Notes under the pieces: model-generated | Seen by the model: only the letters and a program-made list of their open reading frames with translations | What the model was told of the DNA's origin: nothing | Databases searched by the model: none | Part shown: piece after piece, positions 24,603-38,685 of the stretch | Numbering within the stretch: position 1 is the first letter of the stretch | Layout: the number at the start of each line of letters is the position of its first letter | Program-made: the position numbers and the translations under genes | Assembly (NCBI GenBank): GCA_018389105.1 | Contig: JACATO010001039.1 | Coordinates: 135,001 to 199,000, forward strand | DNA: 64,000 nucleotides | From: Nautilus pompilius | Taxonomy: Eukaryota; Mollusca; Cephalopoda; Nautilida; Nautilidae | Direction: 5' to 3'

Positions 24603-25235
24603 GTGGGGGTACTTCAAAGGGAGATAACTCTGATAAATTTCGTACTCGAGACTAAGGAAAGTGCCACCGGTAGCGCAGCAGGTGCAAGGCAGAGACTACC
24701 TGTAAGTGTGGTGAGTGCACCGTCTCTTTGTTCCGAGGGGGGGCGCGACCTTTCACTTTATTGCCTTGATTGCATTATTATTATTTTTTTGCTACGTAAT
24801 TATAAGAGAAAAGGACATGGATCGCGCCCACAATTTGATCGTCGCGTCCTCTCGTTTTCTCTATTTCCGGACGAAAAGCCGCGCAAAGCTTCAATTTTCG
24901 ACCATCAGCCGTCTTTGATGTCCTGCCGAATCCCACTGCGAGCGTCACTTGTCGGCGGGGCTGATGTCATACATCATGTGACGAGCACAATGGAGGCGCG
25001 AGAGAGGTTCCTTCTAACCAGCCGTCTCCGGTTACCAGCGCTCTCTCATTACTTGAGTTTCGGCAGCCCTCTGCTCGCCGGATCGCATGCAGGGAGATGT
25101 CGACCACGAGTGCGAGTCTTCTCATCGACAATTCGGCAATATTACGGGGTGCTGAATCGGTGTACCCGCCTGCCAGGTCACCGAGTCCTTCGCGATGATC
25201 TATCGAGCATTTGCACGGCACAAAAAGTTACATGA
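24603..25235 (+). CDS. Longest non-repeat open frame, unrecognised
   Basis: A 210-codon frame starting MGVLQREITLIN. It contains a hydrophobic stretch near residues 53-64 (CLDCIIIIFLL) followed by basic residues, which could read as a membrane segment, but the rest shows no motif I know. It starts just after a G-rich run and spans a GC-richer block where stops are rare, so chance is quite likely. TAGCGCAGCAGG near 24671, inside the frame, resembles a Pol III A box and argues that part of it may be SINE-derived. A 67-codon frame and opposite-strand frames overlap it. Confidence 0.1.
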   Translation: MGVLQREITLINFVLETKESATGSAAGARQRLPVSVVSAPSLCSEGGRDLSLYCLDCIIIIFLLRNYKRKGHGSRPQFDRRVLSFSLFPDEKPRKASIFDHQPSLMSCRIPLRASLVGGADVIHHVTSTMEARERFLLTSRLRLPALSHYLSFGSPLLAGSHAGRCRPRVRVFSSTIRQYYGVLNRCTRLPGHRVLRDDLSSICTAQKVT

Positions 25236-25263
25236 AACGAGGGGAGGGGGAGTTCTTGAGGGT

Positions 25264-25283
25264 CGCTCTCTCTCTCTCTCTCC
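25264..25283 (-). repeat. Short (CT)n tract
   Basis: CTCTCT run on the plus strand, so the purine strand is minus, opposite to most GA tracts of the window. Confidence 0.9.
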
Positions 25284-26500
25284 GTCCGCTCTCGTCCATC
25301 TATCCATCCACTTAATGGTTTAGCATTCCCATATAAGGGAATACTCCCGTGACACCCGTTGACGTATGGAATTACCGGGGTTATCAAAACTAAACTTTAC
25401 GAGTTCAAAGGGTAAGCATTTGTCAAACACAGGGGCCAAGCTTGTGATGGGTTGTTTCTCTTTTGTATTTATTTATATTATATTATACAGTCGTATGAAA
25501 GAAAATAAGGATCTAAATTGCAGTCTGATAACAAAATGTTCATCAAGGCATGTTAAGCAAATCAGTTCGGTCACGACCGTTTAAATATATATTGTAGGCT
25601 TTAATTTCCAGTCTCTCGACAATGGTCCACCACAAAAGAATTTCTTGTTTACTTAAATTGCTTTTCTGTACGAAAGAATTCTTTCCTTACAAGTCTGAAC
25701 ATTGCATTAATTTTTATCCAACAAAGGTAAACTGAGAATAATAACTTCTCGGGCCTGATGTTCCAAATAATGTGAATGGCACGGAGCGACAAGTACGTGG
25801 GCCAAGCTGACATGAGGTCCAGGAGAGTAACTGGATCAAACACCGAAACTAGACAGAATCAGCGGCGAGCGATCCTCCAATACTGGTCTCAGTCTTGTCT
25901 GTCGTCTGCTCTCACAATTATTACATATTATTTTTTAAGCTCCATCATTCCGCTTTTACATTTTTCTCTGCACTGTCGGTGGTAATTAGCGCAGACGGAC
26001 CAGTAAATGATTCATCGAGCGCAGAGAATGGCGTTTCGATGAAAATCTCTCGAGACAAACGCCTGGAAGTAATCGCTCCCAGAAGTTACCCAGTTACCCC
26101 AGTGTAAATAAGTTCACTAATGAATTAATTATATGCGATATTCGATTGGTGAGTCCACTGCATGGTCTCCCAGCTCGTGGTGTGGTAATCTATTTTTTTT
26201 TAAATAGTCCTCGAGAGGTGGGATTACCTAGGGAAGACCCTGCAGTTAAATAATTCTCGTTTCCAGTACCTAGCACCTACAGGTACCCCACGTGTGCGGG
26301 GGTTCGAGAGCGCTAGCGGTTAGACCGCGGTGGAAACAGATTTCCGGTCAGATTCGTTCGCTATGGTAACTCGCGATCTTCTCCCGATTCAATCAAATTC
26401 GGTAAATCACGCTTTTCAGGGAATTAAAACAAGACTTTTAGGGGGATGGGTTTAGGGTGACAGGACTGTGTTCGGTTTACACTGTTTTGGAGGAGTCTCT

Positions 26501-26518
26501 GGGGGGAGGGGTTGGGGT
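26501..26518 (+). other. Potential G-quadruplex
   Basis: GGGGGGAGGGGTTGGGGT can supply four GGG runs with short loops, the standard pattern for a G-quadruplex. Folding is not shown. Confidence 0.5.
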
Positions 26519-26822
26519 CCTATACCCGCTCGCCTTCCGCCTCAGCGCCGACCAGCTGACTGGCGGCCATGTGTTTTAGCAGACCCTAAGATATAACCCT
26601 ACACCCCTCGCTACCCGGCTACATGGCGATTTTCTGTTGTTGTTGTTTTTTTTTTTTTGTTTTAATCCGACACTCAGGGAAAACATGTCTGACATTGTTC
26701 GGGGGTTGGCTGTCTCAGCTGTGAAAACTTATTCGACACAAAGGCCTGCCTAAGAATAACTAACCGCTGTTGATTTTACCCTTCATGTTCGGTATTTATG
26801 GAGAAGTCCGACATTCATACCG

Positions 26823-26836
26823 CCGACAGGGGGCGC
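26823..26836 (+). promoter_or_regulatory. CTCF-core-like motif
   Basis: CCGACAGGGGGCGC matches the CTCF core AGGGGGCGC fully, and three of the five preceding consensus bases (CC..C). It is the best single match outside the 23-kb array. Confidence 0.35.
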
Positions 26837-29081
26837 GGGGCGGGAGAAGGGGGAAAAAAAACACAGATCTTTTTGCCGGTAAAAAATATCGCAGTTGGTT
26901 AACGGTGAGATCTCCCGGGACTTCGAGAAGTTCAGGGACGGAGTGATGCTGAGCACCCGCCGTCCGCCCGGTCTCATCTGTTGACATCTCTTCGTTATCG
27001 TCGCAAGGTTGTCGACCAACCGAGAAGTCACCCGCCTTTCCCGAAGGTGACCGCTCTGGACGCCATCTTTAACCACATGACGTCGAAATCGAGGTATTCG
27101 GGCGTGAAACGATTCATTTGACTCGATTAACACCACTTTTCACCACACAGTAAAATATGATATTCTGATGTTAGAAATATTCTTAAAAAACCGTAGTATG
27201 CCAGATCAACTGCAGGTATAGAGATGTTGCTTCTTATTCTGGCGATGTTTGAAATCGTAGTGATGGCATACGTTTATTTTCTTCTTTTTTTCCAAGAATT
27301 AAAGCTCAATAACATTTAAATTAGTTTGTAGGTGCAAAAAGATATTTACTTGTTTACCTATCTACTTCCTGCTTCTGGAACATTTGGCTGTCTGTATAGC
27401 GGAGTGGTTCTTTTTTCTTAAGTGCCAGCCATCCCACAACCTCGCGTGGTGTCGAGTTCCTCAAGGACGTTCGATACAAACCGGGGAAAAGGGGACTAAT
27501 TGATCGTTTTCCAAGCGAAAAAGAGAAGTCCGTCCAGTTTTCTTCTCTTGACCACCCATCAAAACAGCGTCGAGTGGCGTTCAACGACGGGCACTGAAAG
27601 AGAACGGAAGAGGGTGGTTCGGGACGAGTGAGAGATCACTCCCATAATGCAACGGCCTGAAAGGCCGACAGTTTGCGGCGGAAGTCGATCTAGCCGGCAT
27701 AGAATTCGGCGGAGCCGTCGATGGTCGACGATGCGAGCGCTGGGAATTAAAAAGACGAGGAAAAAGAAAAAGTGGGTGGGGCACGATTTTCGACTGGTAC
27801 GGGGATTCGTCCTCCACCGAGACGTTTTCTTAATTATCAGTACGTGAACGTTTTAACGTCCAATCTATTTCTTCCATCATCTTTTCTAAATGGAATATTT
27901 TGGATTTAAAGTTTGCACCTGAAGCCGATCGCCCGGATGTTTCATTAACGTAATGAAGTTCTTTTAATCAACGTTTTGCATCTGGGCAGGAGATTAAAAT
28001 TTAAAAAAAAAAGAAATTATATATGGACTTTTATTGGTAATGCGTGCGATGCCAAGACAAATTAGCTTTATCTTTTTCTGCCCCGCTGCTCCTACAATCT
28101 TTCGTTAATGTAAATATGTATACACAGGTTTCGCCAAAAGGTTTAATCAAATCGGCTTACATGGCGAGTTGACATACGTTCGGCATAATACATCTGAGCG
28201 GAAGTATCACGGAATAAGATAATCGCGGGTAGTGTTTCTCACATGCCGCAAAGAATTCGGTAGCCTGGGCGAGCCGTGAGCGAGCTAGACGGCGGGAGGT
28301 AGGTCTCATTCAGTCGGACCGAAGTAAGCCTGTGGAAGGGTTCGCTCAAACGATGATAAGGCAAGTTTCTACTAAAAGGTGAGAAGAGGGGATTTACCTC
28401 CCCCTCCCAACGGCCACGCCTCCTGCGCATTTCCTCTCTCCGTTCTTCTGCCGAACCATGAGTTCCGTTCATTAACACGACATCGTTACCGTACCGTGTC
28501 GAACTTCTCGGTTTCTCCTCCGCAGTATTTCATTTTTCTTTTAAATGAATAAAATCTGTAATACGTTCATTTGTTTTTATTTTTCCTTCGCATTTGAAAT
28601 AAAATGGAAAAGAAATCGAAACAGGAAGTAAATAAACTGAAAAACACACAACCCATCTTTCCTTTTGCCGAGGCAGTGTACACAGCATTTAACATCCCTG
28701 CAAGACTCGTGTTCTAAACATACGATGACGCCTCTTTTCAAAGGATAATATTCTTCTTCCAGTGTTTCTTCAAAATCGGCCTCTTTGTGTTGTATTCTAT
28801 AAGTAACTAACAGAGCACGTGCGGTTTTACACAATAATCATTGATCTCTGTAAACTACTCGTGATCTTATAGATGTTTTAATAATTCATCGGCCATCGGT
28901 TTTTTTTTTCCAAAAAAATTCTGCTGAAACTGTTCTTAGACTCTCTGAGAATGATTAATCTTTTCGGTGTTTTAAACCTAAAGTCTGATTATTAAAGTTG
29001 CTGTAGGTTAAAACAAGAACTTCATATTGGGCGGTAATTATGCTTCTAAGTGAGTGAGAATCCAAAGATAGGAGGCATCAT

Positions 29082-29129
29082 AGAGAGATGGAGAAAGATG
29101 GGGAGAGAGAGAGAGAGAGATGGGGAGAT

Positions 29130-29165
<36 letters not shown>

Positions 29166-29177
29166 ATGGAGAGAGAG

Positions 29178-29213
<36 letters not shown>

Positions 29214-29316
29214 GGAGATGAGAGAGAGAGAGGAGAGAGAGAGATGGGGAGATGGGAGAGAGAGAGATGGAGGGAGAGAGAGAGAGAGAGATGGGGAGAT
29301 GGGGAGATGGGGGGGT
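29082..29316 (+). repeat. GA/GGGGAGAT purine tract
   Basis: GA dinucleotides alternate with GATGGGGAGATG blocks, ending in G-rich GGGGAGATGGGGAGATGGGGGG, which adds G-quadruplex potential at 29292-29316. Open frames across it are repeat by-products. Confidence 0.93.
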
Positions 29317-30087
29317 GCTAGATAAAAACAGACGGAAGACGAGAGCCCCGGACAGACAACAAACATCAGATAGCAAAACGTCAACAAAAGAGAGCAAATC
29401 TAACACTTGCATTTATCTCGTCTCCCGACAAAGGCCCTTATCGTATCGTCTAACCCTTACAGCGTTTTTGCCCCCTCCCGCACACAGACACACTCACCTT
29501 TCCTCTATGTCCCAACATCTCGACTCGTAATCTGGCAAGCGGAACAAATCGTTCTCGAACGCTTAAGAAACATAGCTGCACGTGGAACACCCCTCCCGCT
29601 CCCTGCTCGCCTAACTTATGTGCCGTCAGGCCTTCCCCATTTTAGAAAGAAACCCTGAAACGCTTCGAGTGGAATTTACACCGATTATCAACATCTTTGT
29701 TGTCCCGCACTAGCTTCCTTCTCCCTACCCGGGTAAGCAGCGTGCATTTTACTTTACGAGATAGCTTCTCCAGTGTCGAGACAGAGATCGTTTGAACGAT
29801 ATCCTTTCCCCGCCCAGGTAGGTTACCCTCCGCAACAAATATGACATTTTGTTCTCAAGCTATTGTTGTTGACACCAGTCTCTTCCGAGCCGTGTGCACT
29901 CAGTAACCGCGGCAGGCCGAGCCGTGCCTGTGGTACCGCTTCACTCCGGGTATATTCTCCTCTTCATACCTGTTCGCTCTGTCACGTGGAGAAATGCCGG
30001 TGATAACAGAGGAGGAAAACCTTTGCCACCATTCGAGGAACTGCATTAGCTAAAACACGGGTGGTTTCAGTGACAGCAGCGGCACCG

Positions 30088-30090
<3 letters not shown>
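29317..30090. other. Noncoding stretch between two GA arrays
   Basis: Moderate-GC sequence without recognisable frames. No repeats seen. Confidence 0.5.
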
Positions 30091-30129
<39 letters not shown>

Positions 30130-30390
30130 TTAACGACAATAGAGAGATGATGTCAGTACAAAGAGAGAGATAGATAGAGAGATGACGTCAGTACGGAGAG
30201 AGAGAGAGAGAAAGAGAGATGACGTCAGTACAGAGAGAGAGAGAGAGAGAGATAGAGAGAGATGACGTCAGTACAGAGAGAGAGAGAAAGAGAGATGACG
30301 TTAGTACAAAGAGAGGGAGAGAGAGAGAGAGAGAGAACGTTAACGACAATAGAGAGAGATGACAGTACAAAGAGAGAGAGAGAGAGAGAA
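30091..30390 (+). repeat. (GA)n plus CRE-bearing minisatellite, locus 3
   Basis: GA runs are interspersed with CRE units at 30148 (TGATGTCA), 30183, 30220 and 30263 (perfect TGACGTCA), 30296 (TGACGTTA) and about 30360 (contracted TGACAG). Each is followed by GTAC. The word GAGAACGTTAACGACAATAG occurs twice, near 30124 and 30335, so a block of about 210 bp seems to have been duplicated. Unit spacing is longer (33-43 bp) than at the other loci because the GA spacers have grown. Confidence 0.92.
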
Positions 30391-33300
30391 GTGGAAAATT
30401 TAAAAAAGGATAAGAGTTCTCCCCCTTTTACGAGCGTAGTTCTGAAAATGCCGACGGCGGGCGAAATATTTAGTACGCCCCGTCTTGAGACTCTTTTGGA
30501 TACAAAATGAAAATTCAAAATCAATGATGAGTTTAAAGATGCATCTGATATTTCCAGCGATTTGTTGCGCAGAACGTAGCAACGCGAACGTTGCCGTATC
30601 GCGACAGTTCGGTTTTCTGTATCCCAGCAGATGCTGGAGTACTTATTCCCTCTTTTGCCCCATAATGAAGGAGCCGCTTCAAGCAACGAGCCGATCAAAT
30701 TAGGTGAAAATTAATATTATAAAATACATTAAGAGATTAAATAAACGCAGAAATGCTTATATTCTTCTGAATTATAAAAAATGCGTACCTGTGTCTACCT
30801 TAAATACAAACAAGCCAACAGATAGTAGAGAAGAGTTTCACTGTAGGGCCTCTCGACCTATTTCAAGCCTGCAAGAAGTCAGAGAGGCACCGTGGGTCAA
30901 ACAAAACGCCTACCGAAAAGAAAGGGTTAATATTACAATTTTAAAATTGATTTTCCTTGTCAGAATTAACGACCGTCGTCCACATCTTCTGCTCCCTTCA
31001 CCCGCAGTTCTTATAATTACGACCATAAATAACTTTAAAAAAAAAAAAAAAAAAACCTTTTCTATTACAGTATTCACAGGCTTCAGACGTGGTTAATCAT
31101 CTTTAAAATTCTGCCCCACAACCATCGGATTTTCTCCTCAAATGTACACATTAAAAAAAAAAAAATTGAAACAGTTGCAGGAATCTAATTTACGAAGGCG
31201 ATCGAACCGGCCCCGCCAGGCCAACTGTCATTCGGCAAAGGATGGCTGAATTACTTTCGTATCCCTTTCCCAAGCAGGTGCTGAAGCAAACGACTAATGC
31301 CGACCGTCATCTACTTCACCAAAGACTTGACAAATGCCCGTTGCCCGACCCGAAGCCATGTTCTATAATGTTCCTTTAGAGCAGGATATCTGAATACATT
31401 ACTTAGGCTTTTGTTTTTCTTAAAGATACGTCCCATGTAACCGGCTCTAAGCGAACAGGGTTATTTAAATCAGCCCTATTTTCGGTTTTCACACCTGCTC
31501 AAGAGAAAACGCCAAATTCTTTTGATCTCCAGCCCCTTTTTTTTGGCGAGCTGCGTCTAGAATCTGGATCGACGTCCGAGTCAGTCCTTAGTTTACTTTG
31601 TTGGCCGGTGTCTGTCATTTTGTTTTTAACCTCCGCCAAGAAACGATGACTAACTTAAGTTCTGTTGTCATCGGTGGCGACAAAGAAAAACGGAACATTC
31701 TTTCCCCGGGCCCGTGTATCATTTGTATGTTTTACCGGCAGGCATATTTGCCCGAGGTTCCCTCTTTCTCCCTCTCTCCCCCCACTTATCGGTCGTCTTT
31801 AAAACAAACGTTCCATTTTACTTAGTGTGCAGCATTAGTATTTGTTTTACGATATTGCTTTCCATCCCTTGTCCCATCCCTGCTAAAAGTTGCACCTAAA
31901 TATTATATTCAGCACGACACTCGCCCCCGTTTACCTAAGGTGTCTTGAATTTCCGATTCGTTTTCTTTCTTATTTGCACAAACAAATGCCTTCATGTTAT
32001 CTGAAAATATATCTCCCCTCCAATCCTATCCCCACCTCCCACCTGTTTTTAATACTAAATATCGTAATAGGTAGAGATTAAGAACCCGAGACGAAAACCC
32101 ACAAGTTCTGCGTCACCTGGGAGGCGATCAATACGACGAATGACGTTCAAGAGAAACCCATAGTAAAACGAAAGTAGAAAATGTTACTGTAAAACTGCGC
32201 GCGCAACAGTTATGGAGATTCTGAAACTACCACATCCTTTTATTTCTGTCTTCTTGGATGAATGCCTTCCTTCACTCAGAATACAAAAAAGAAAATAATT
32301 TCAGTTTTGTAACGAAGCTGGACGATTTCTTATAAACAACAAAGACTGTGTATAGTTCTGTTATAAAAAATCGACCTCCAAAACATGGCTGGGCGAGTTT
32401 CCGGTGTCAAATAAGCTTGCAGATGCTCGCTATATGCATCCGTCATGATTACGTCATGAGCTGTAGGTAGACAGGTTTGTGTCGTGTATGTATGATGTCG
32501 TCTGGATTAATAGCATTTATAGACGTGGTAACTTCCGATCCGAAACTGGTTGTTTTTGTTGTGGTGGTTTTGGACGTGTAATCGATATTGGTGGCGAACA
32601 ATCATGTCTCTCAGAAATAATTAAAAGTCAGAATCTTGAATACCGGCCACGTAAAAGTGGGGTTTTTTGTGTTAAGAGTTCCTTTGTACTGATGTCATTA
32701 ACTAACTTCTGCCATCGTCTCAATTCATGACATTATGACAGGCAAACCTGGACATGTTCCTGGAACGGATTACCAGAATAGTTGTTAATAGTGACAGTCA
32801 GTGCAAAATTCGCGCCTGTGTATTTCTTTCTCTCTCTTCCCCCCCTTAACTTGGAGACCTTATGCTGTCATCCTGCTTTGACTATTTACGCTACATAAAC
32901 CTTTTAAGATGAAGATGACAGACAGCCTTTACCGTGTCACAGTCAGCTTTTGTCGCATCACAGACAGCCCTCACCGTGTCACGGTCTTCGCCATGTTTTT
33001 CCTAAAGTAAATTTATTGTATTTTGTCAGGAATAGGAAGACGACTTTTTCTTTCCATTTTAAATTTAACATTGACGAGAACGGCACCTTTTTAAAATCAG
33101 ACTTCACATGTTAATACTTATCAATCGATTTCCAGCCAGCCAGCTAACAAACAGGCCAACCAGAGTTACATCTCTTCCGTCATATAATCATTATTTAACT
33201 ATACTGCGCAAACGCATGAGATACTGTATTGATTCCTTCTTTCTGATGTAGAAAAATAGCTTAAGCCTTAAAGCAGTTTTTTCTTTGTTGAGTTGAATGT

Positions 33301-33421
33301 TTCTCGAAACTTGTGCTCCAAAGGGAGTTCGAGAAATGATTCTTCGTCGTCAGTTTTTTCGCTGGGAAAGTGGATAATTTCTCTTTTATGAATTAGCTTT
33401 CATCTCTGTTTAAATGTCTAA
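30391..33421. other. Noncoding stretch, no gene recognised
   Basis: AT-rich with poly-A runs near 31038 and 31154. Frames of up to 130 codons are not protein-like. No RNA gene or tandem array was seen. Confidence 0.5.
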
Positions 33422-34280
<859 letters not shown>

Positions 34281-34560
34281 CCTTTAAAGAAATGGCCATA
34301 TTAACCGACAGGTGAGGGCTTATGGAACTAGCTACGGTGTGTGTAGAGCCATATATTAGGCTTTGCCTTTTGCCTTTAAAGAAATGGCCATATTAACCGA
34401 CAGGTGAGGGCTTATGGACCTAGCTACGGTGTGTGTAGGGCCATATATTAGGCTTTGCCTTTTGCCTTTAAAGAAATGGCCATATTAACCGACAGGTAAG
34501 GGCTTATGGACCTAGCCACGGTGTGTGTAGAGCCATATATTAGGCTTTGCCTTTTGCCTT
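34281..34560. repeat. Three tandem copies of a 92-bp repeat
   Basis: Copies start at 34281, 34373 and 34465 (CCTTTAAAGAAATGGCC) and are almost identical. Each holds ACCGACAG/GTGAGG (GTAAGG in the third), a consensus-like splice donor, and CCATATATTAGG. In copies two and three a pyrimidine-rich GGCTTTGCCTTTTGCCTTT and AAAG precede the AAATGGCC word. A 22-nt segment (34290-34311, 34382-34403, 34474-34495) is thus framed by acceptor-like and donor-like sites. Period and copies are seen; any splicing role is inference. Confidence 0.95.
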
Positions 34561-37500
34561 CATATTTTCTTTGTTTTTTTAAAAAAAACTCTTTCGAAAT
34601 AGACGAAACCCACTGAGCAGAGAGTAGTTTGCCCAGCTCCGGGGAGCGTTAATATACACCATCGATACAAAAACCGGTTATAAGGATCACCAGGAATAAT
34701 TTATTAGCCTAACAGATATGATAATGCGTGAATTTTAATTACATGAACAAAAATATATATTAAATTAATGCCAAAACGACAACAATGGAAGAATTAGATG
34801 ACAAAATTCAATAGTTTGCGTTCTATCCATTTTAGGAGAGTTCTTTCACTATGTGATTTACTCGTGAAATCTTTTTTGACGAAATATCAAATGACCAGGT
34901 CCAACATTTTTTTGTAAACATTGAGAAGGATCCGAAAGAGATGTCTGAAGTCTTACGTTCTCGGAATTCATCATCAGACTCACCCATTGAGTTTCTCTTC
35001 AGCTGATGTGCGTGTTCCCGAGTGAGCGCGATCGTGTATTCGTGAGCGAGAGTGAGTATGACAAGAGAGCAGATGCTGACTGCTAGCAATGCTTTTAGAC
35101 TTTCTCTTGATGTTGCAAAAAAAACAGTGCCCGCATTAAGTATTTCTTTGTTAAAAAAATATTACCACCACTTTTCTTAATTTATCGAAGCCTTCATTTT
35201 AAATATTTGCTCCTTTTTTCTCTCCCTTATTTTAAAGTTTATCAGAGGCGATTCCAGCGGGACTCTTTTCTGTTAGCGGATTTATCCGAGTTTTTACCAC
35301 GAACCGTCTTCGTTTCTGTTTATTCATTTGCGCTCTCACCAACGCAAGAGAATCTCACGTTCGACTTTCTCCAAGCAGCAAAGATCTAATGGTGTGTCCG
35401 GATTGTTGATATTACTCCTTTCAGTCGAGTCAGCTGTTTGTGTTGATTCCTATTAAATGGCGTGCTGGCAGCAGCAAGTATTCAATAACGCCACTAGGTG
35501 TGTTTTGATTTCAGTTACGAGATACCAAAGAAATCTGGAATTAGTGCTTCATTTCTTGGCCTAACCCGGAAGTAATTTATTAGGCCACCGTATTTGTATC
35601 CGTCTGTGCCCGGCATTCATCTGTGGTGGTGATCAGCCGCCATGCGTTCTTATGGCAAGGAAAGGTGAAGTGGATCGCCCACCCCTCACCTCGAAAGGTT
35701 CTACAAGAACTCCTTATCTTTAGATGTGAGAGGAAATCGGAGAACCCGGATGTGATCTATCTATTACACGCCATGGAGAACAGCGGAAGAAGGAATTTTT
35801 TTTAAAAAAGTAAGCCACAATACGCATCGATACACTTTTCGAAGAGATCAAATTCAAAATGTAGGAAACTCACGAAAATATTTTTTTCAAAGAAAAAATT
35901 GGCAGGAAATTCTTAGAATTACAATAAAAATTTTTGTTTTATGTTTAAAAATAATTGTACGGATTCAGTAAAATGGAAAGCAAAATATTTTCAAGAAAAA
36001 GATTTTAAAAAACATTTTCTTTTTCAAAGTGTATAAGATTCAGCGGAGAATAATAATTATAAATGTTGAACTTTATTATGAAAATGTTAAATAAAGTATC
36101 ATAAACTACTTTTGGAGATTGCAGCTGCGTAGAATATTCAAAGGTAAAAAACAACAAAAACTTAAACTGCCTAAAATGAACAATTACATCAATAAAATGA
36201 TGAGAAATTCAAGAAAACAATTTCTAAATTTTCCAAACGATTAGAGGAAAATAATGTTAAAGCGAATTTTTTTTTTTTTTAAATTGGAGGCAGGCAAAAT
36301 GGAATCGATAAAAATGTCAGACATAAATTATGTGTTGTGACAAAGAGTTTTAAAAAATTAAATAAATAAATTTTATAATTTTAAATCGATATATAAGGCA
36401 ACATAAAGGACATACTGGGAGCTCTCTCAGCTGGTTACATAGCTCGCACGACATCCCGAGCCATTTTAAAACGTGAAGCTTCTTTAACTACGTTAAAGAG
36501 TTTTTCGTTCTTAGTAAACGAGCAACAACAACAACAAAGTTAAAGAAAGAAATTCATTCAAAGTCATAAATTTAGTCACCGTCAGCCAGCGGCTGAAATA
36601 AAAACGCATTGGTTTCTATTTTGCTTCACCGAATACTCAACTTTTCCGAGTAGTAGGTTTTCCACCCCACCCCGAAGCTGAATTCTGAAGTTCGTGACGT
36701 TGGTGCGAACTCTCACGTGAACTAACGTTGCTGGAAACGTGGATTCTCAACGAATCATCACCGGTTGCTTTTTTGTTTTTTTTTCTTACCGGAAGCGGGT
36801 TTAGAGAAAGAATGATTTATTCATGGAAACAGACCTTTTTTATGTAAAAAAAAAAAAAAAGAGAACTTATGATTCTCATGTAAGTTTATACCTGCCGTCG
36901 GTCAATGACGTAACATAGCGTTCTCGCAGTTAGAACGGTGAAGCAGTGGCACCACGTGATACTCTGGTTAAGGTTACAAGCTTAACGTCTGAAATTTATT
37001 TCCTGAGGGGGGAAAAAAAAAATTGCAGTTTGTGTATATATTTTCTTCTGGCATCGCGAAAAATCCTAAAAATGCTAAGGGAATGTATGAGAATAATCGA
37101 AAAGGGGCTGCGAAAGAAAGAAGACATACGCCAAGCCAGAGTAATGTGGGTTAGTTAAAGGTTCTTTCGTTAACGAGAATCTTGAAAATGACCAGCATTA
37201 CTGAAATATGGCAGTGCTTCCGTCCTGGTTCTGGGATTCATCTCCAAAACAGAAGGCGGCTCAAAGTCGAGTTCGTGCTCACGTGACAGGTTACCTATGT
37301 GAACGGACGCGTATTCATCACGCGGCACTCATTTGCCGGTGCTTATAATGCGAGGTAATAATAATTCATAACACCGCTAATGTGGTAAAATGTTAACTTC
37401 AGCGAAGTGTCCCATTTAGATCTTTCAAAGTTAATGGGCCGGCTTGCCCAGAGTTCAAAGATGGACATTAGAGAGATTGCATCGGACGACTCGGGTACAG

Positions 37501-38684
37501 AGAAGGCCAAGCATCAAAGAGAAACCCGAGAAATTCTCCTTAACCGCATCAAACCTCACCTCAGTTCGGTATATCCATAACCGGTGCGCGTGATTATCTC
37601 GTACAAGGCGGCCCCTATTAACTGGCAAATAATTTTATCATTATATCTAAAAAAAAAAGAAAAAAAAAGATTTCATCAGCAAAAATGCAAATAAATTTAC
37701 TTTCTGGAACAAATGATGATTTACAGGAAGGAAAAAAATTCGGGAATACTCTTTGAAGAAACAGGTTCAAACGATTGAGGTGGGGTTGTCTGAGGTCATC
37801 GGTTTTAAAGCGAGCGGTATATGTCGACAGTCGGTTAGTGTATTTACCGTATATATATATATTTTATAGCATCATCGGACGATGGATATTGATGCTGAAA
37901 ACGAGCGAGATAGATCATCACTGGGCCAGATGAAGCTCAGGCGCATCTGAACCAGTAAGCCATTCAGCAACAGCAGCCACGTGCTCTTGTTCACCTGCGT
38001 GACATAACTACTTTCGTTTTCTGTTTACCGTGCCAGCAGAAAACGATAGGATCGACGTTTCGCAGAGGCCGATGACCGGACGCCGGTTGGCAGGTCGGGG
38101 AGTTTCTTGCTTCCACTCCTCCGGGGGGGAAATGCTTAACGCGCAGTAGCTGCCACAAACCGAACATGCTGTCGTAAAAGCGAGGGGTTTTCAGATCTGT
38201 ATCACGCGACGCGAGCAAATATGGCGCCGATGTTGGCTGGCTGACCAGGGGTAGATGTGCCGCTTGGAGCTGGACTTAGCCGTGTCGTCTGCAGTCGTTC
38301 ACTCGTTCGCATTCTGGCTGATATTCCAAAGAGATATTCGGAGAGCAACTCCAGCCGGCCGTAGGCCAGCTGATAACTTTTAAACTTCTCGAAGGTCAAA
38401 CAACAAAGAAGTAGGAAAATAACCTCATCCTCCACCCACCCTCTCTACTTCTGACCTAAAAGTTAGTACGGCTCTCAGTCGTTTCCGTTGCTCTCTTTCC
38501 TTCTCCACTATGGTCGGATGCAATTCCAAGCTGCTGGATATCGGGAACCCCAGCCACCGTTCTCCCCTCACGTCACTGGACCCGAACTCCGGGCGCGCTA
38601 ACTATCCCGCATCCCACATACCACGATGACAGCTTTCCTCGCCCAGTCGACGGGATCTACTAAGTAGACCCTCACGGCAAGGGG
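34561..38684. other. Noncoding, AT-rich stretch
   Basis: Very AT-rich between 35800 and 36400, with poly-A and poly-T runs. An 85-codon minus frame at 34832-35089 begins with a hydrophobic signal-like segment (MLAVSICSLVILTLA), but it has no recognised family and no splice context. CTCTCAGCTGGTTACATAGC near 36423 faintly resembles a tRNA A-box region. GC is higher around 38000-38620. Confidence 0.4.
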
Positions 38685-38685
38685 C

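Larger units (their letters stand above)
25284..29080. other. Noncoding stretch with G-rich sites
   Basis: No recognised gene. It contains a G-quadruplex-type run at 26501-26518 and a CTCF-core-like motif at 26823-26836. CGCTAGCGGTTAGACCGCGG at about 26310 resembles a tRNA A-box region but lacks a clean B box downstream. Open frames stay below about 120 codons. Confidence 0.45.

Noticed and set aside
24661..24730. TAGCGCAGCAGG as a SINE A box
   Set aside because: No B box found downstream; noted only as a doubt on the overlapping open frame.
26295..26370. CGCTAGCGGTTAGACCGCGG as a SINE head
   Set aside because: A-box-like, but the expected B box downstream is poor and a GGTTCGAG lies on the wrong side.
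36418..36465. CTCTCAGCTGGTTACATAGC as a tRNA 5' part
   Set aside because: No B box at the right distance.
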